Assembly (NCBI RefSeq): GCF_028767025.1
Contig: NZ_JAJQXX010000006.1
Coordinates: 85,178-149,177 of the forward strand
Reading direction: 5' to 3'
Length of the DNA stretch: 64,000 nt
DNA from: Blautia sp. XA-2221
GTDB lineage: Bacteria > Bacillota > Clostridia > Lachnospirales > Lachnospiraceae
A model generated the notes under the pieces. The model worked only from the letters and a program-made list of their open reading frames with translations, was not told where the DNA came from and did no database searches. Every line of letters starts with the position of its first letter. The stretch's first letter is position 1. The position numbers and the translations under genes are program-made. Positions 61,040 through 64,000 of this stretch are shown here, piece after piece.

Positions 61040-61633
61040 TCAGTTTCCCTGCCTTTTTGTGTGTAAATCTCTGTAGTAAGCAAATGCATCTTCTGTTGCA
61101 GAATCAATTTCCCCCGGAGTTTTTTCCAGATAATCCAGGGTATCTTTCAGGATCACATACATGCATTCATCCAGATCCTGAAAGGCGATCTTTCGGATTT
61201 TTGACAAATTCTGCGCCCTGTCCCTGCCCGGTTCAATGTAATCTGCAATATAAACAATCTTTTCCAGAAGACTCATATCCGGCTTTCCTGTTGTATGGAA
61301 AGCAATGGCAGAAAGAATTTCTTCTTTTCCGATTCCATATTTATCCTTTGCCACAAAAGCGCCCAGCTTTGCATGGAGAAGAAATGGATGTTCTCTTTCA
61401 AAGTCTGTTACTGGAATACGGTTTTCCTCGCACATATCCAGTTTCTTTTTGTTGGGAATACATTTTGCGCAGTCGTGAAGAAGTCCTGCCAGCTGCGCAT
61501 CCGGTATCGAGCAGTCATGAGCCATTGCCAGAGCCGCGCAGGTATACATAACGCCAAGCGTATGATGAAACCGATTTTCGTCCAGATGCTTTGAAAGTTG
61601 TTTCTGTATTTTTATAAAATCGTATTCAGCCAT
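61040..61633 (-). CDS. yqeK: bis(5'-nucleosyl)-tetraphosphatase YqeK (HD domain)
   Basis: A 197-residue HD-domain hydrolase, symmetrical Ap4A-cleaving in the characterised homologues. The HD motif is visible as FHHTLGV with LLHDCAKCIP and HTTGKP, followed by KIVYIADYIEPGRD. I chose the ATG at 61633 with AGGAGGAA upstream; the frame extends to 61708 without a ribosome site. It overlaps nadD by 8 bases. Confidence 0.93.
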   Translation of the reverse strand: MAEYDFIKIQKQLSKHLDENRFHHTLGVMYTCAALAMAHDCSIPDAQLAGLLHDCAKCIPNKKKLDMCEENRIPVTDFEREHPFLLHAKLGAFVAKDKYGIGKEEILSAIAFHTTGKPDMSLLEKIVYIADYIEPGRDRAQNLSKIRKIAFQDLDECMYVILKDTLDYLEKTPGEIDSATEDAFAYYRDLHTKRQGN

Positions 61634-62273
61634 TGTATTTAGTTCCTCCTTCCGATGCAAGATAAATATGATGCTCCCGGATATAGGAAACCACCGGATC
61701 CGGAACATAGTATCGGAGACTTTTTCCCTCCTGTATCCACTGACGGATCAACTGACTGGAAATATCAATATTCAGCGTATCCAGCCGGATAAAACATCCT
61801 CCATACTGATGAGAAAGATAAGTCATTTCCTGATCCAGACTGGATGTGGGAACATGGTTTCTGGCAGCAACCACAATGGTACATGCCTGGCAGATCCGAG
61901 AAGGCTCTTTCCAGGTGGCGAAATCATAAAGAGAGTCTGCGCCGATAATAAAGTAATAGTCTGTGTCCGGGTTTTCCTGTTTCAGCCGTTCCAGGGTTCG
62001 ATAGGTATAAGAATATCCGTCTTCGTTCATTTCTATCAGAGAAAGTTCAAAATGAGGATTTCCCTCAATGGCTTTTTGCACCATGGAAATCCTCTCTTCA
62101 TTACTTGCTCTTCCCTGACGGTTCCTTTTATGCGGAGGGTTTCCGCTTGGCATAAACCACACACAGTCAAGTCCCAGCTGTTCATATGCCTTTTCTCCGA
62201 GAATCAGATGGCCTACGTGAACAGGATCAAAGGTTCCTCCCATGATTCCTATTTTTTTTCGATGTGAAGCCAT
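61626..62273 (-). CDS. nadD: nicotinate-nucleotide adenylyltransferase
   Basis: Makes deamido-NAD from nicotinate mononucleotide and ATP. The 215 residues start MASHRKKIGIMGGTFDPVHVGHL (nucleotidyltransferase GTFDPxHxGH), then SGNPPHKRN, YFIIGADSLYDFATW and the C-terminal ISSQLIR motif. I took the second ATG at 62273, where AGGAGG lies 7 bases away; the ATG at 62279 is too close to that site. yhbY is upstream and yqeK downstream. Confidence 0.95.
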   Translation of the reverse strand: MASHRKKIGIMGGTFDPVHVGHLILGEKAYEQLGLDCVWFMPSGNPPHKRNRQGRASNEERISMVQKAIEGNPHFELSLIEMNEDGYSYTYRTLERLKQENPDTDYYFIIGADSLYDFATWKEPSRICQACTIVVAARNHVPTSSLDQEMTYLSHQYGGCFIRLDTLNIDISSQLIRQWIQEGKSLRYYVPDPVVSYIREHHIYLASEGGTKYNG

Positions 62274-62289
62274 GTTCATTCCTCCTGTA

Positions 62290-62580
62290 TTATGGCAGAA
62301 TGATTTTTTTCTTATCTTTTTTGCCTTCCCGGTAAAGAACGATCTTACGTCCAATTACCTGAACAACCTGAGAATGTGTTCTCTCTGCAAGAACCTCTGC
62401 CATCTGGCGGGGATCGTCCAGGCAGTTCTGAAGAACACTGATCTTGATCAGCTCTCTGGCTGCCAACGCTTCATCTACAGAAGCTGTATTCTCCGGTGTA
62501 ACGCTTCCCTTACCAAGCTGAAGGACCGGATCCATTTTCATTGCCAGACTTTTCAGATAAGCTCTCTGTTTACTTGTCAT
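62290..62580 (-). CDS. yhbY: ribosome assembly RNA-binding protein YhbY (CRM domain)
   Basis: A 96-residue CRM-domain protein. It begins MTSKQRAYLKSLAMKMDPVLQLGKGSVTPE, with the RELIKISVLQ and GxxxVLYREGK motifs of the domain. It binds pre-ribosomal RNA. It is placed between obgE and nadD as in many Firmicutes. Confidence 0.94.
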   Translation of the reverse strand: MTSKQRAYLKSLAMKMDPVLQLGKGSVTPENTASVDEALAARELIKISVLQNCLDDPRQMAEVLAERTHSQVVQVIGRKIVLYREGKKDKKKIILP

Positions 62581-62609
62581 AACTGTAACCAGCCTTTCTA
62601 AAATATCAC

Positions 62610-64000
<1,391 letters not shown>

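Overview
The window reads as one contiguous chromosomal piece from a low-to-mid GC, Gram-positive, spore-forming anaerobe of the Clostridia, most likely family Lachnospiraceae (Blautia/Mediterraneibacter-like). This rests on sporulation genes yqfC/yqfD, gene order typical of that family (mreBCD-mrdA-minDE-rodA; obgE-yhbY-nadD-yqeK-rsfS; sepF/ylmH with aroB and lspA), TTG/GTG starts with strong AGGAGG ribosome sites, and surface-protein and transporter types common in gut Firmicutes. The genus is not provable from the window. No rRNA, tRNA, CRISPR array or intact transposon was seen.

Layout, left to right. 1-2.6 kb: 3' end of an FtsK/SpoIIIE translocase, a Dabb protein, rlmH, a cupin and a DUF2284 protein, closed by a terminator. 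2.7-5.7 kb: coupled yqfC-yqfD-phoH-ybeY (sporulation, RNA metabolism). 5.7-11.3 kb: proline genes proB and proA flanking a DUF896 protein and 5-formyl-THF cyclo-ligase, then a large mosaic surface protein. 11.3-15.3 kb: a degenerate M14 peptidase homologue, miaB, a MATE exporter. 15.5-17.5 kb: an AT-rich accessory patch of small membrane proteins and probable gene remnants. 17.5-22.1 kb: three unrelated metallopeptidases in a row (M20, M28, M24). 22.3-29.9 kb: a catabolic cluster (AraC regulator, GPH sugar symporter, GH2 glycosidase, YtcJ-type amidohydrolase, EamA transporter). 30.2-41.2 kb: mutS, mutL, miaA, an aluminium-resistance-type PLP enzyme, two FAD oxidoreductases, radC. 41.2-50.1 kb: the cell-shape and division operon mreB-mreC-mreD-mrdA-minD-minE-rodA-dac. 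50.2-50.6 kb: a P-loop orphan with its own promoter.

From 50.9 to 59.6 kb genes run on the minus strand: a Xer-like recombinase, dtd, a cytidylate-kinase-like protein, and a probable operon (membrane adaptor, yggS, sepF, ylmH, aroB, lspA, rluD-like) starting from a clear promoter at 59.65 kb. Divergent to it is lexA, preceded by a near-consensus SOS box. The window ends with minus-strand obgE-yhbY-nadD-yqeK-rsfS and, at the right edge, stacked hairpins that may be the end of an IS200/IS605-like element.

Most of the window is housekeeping. The parts that merit a second look are the 22-30 kb glycoside/amide cluster, the zinc-ligand-less M14 protein beside the mosaic surface protein, MinD/MinE without MinC next to an oversized PBP2, and the remnants in the 16-17.5 kb patch.
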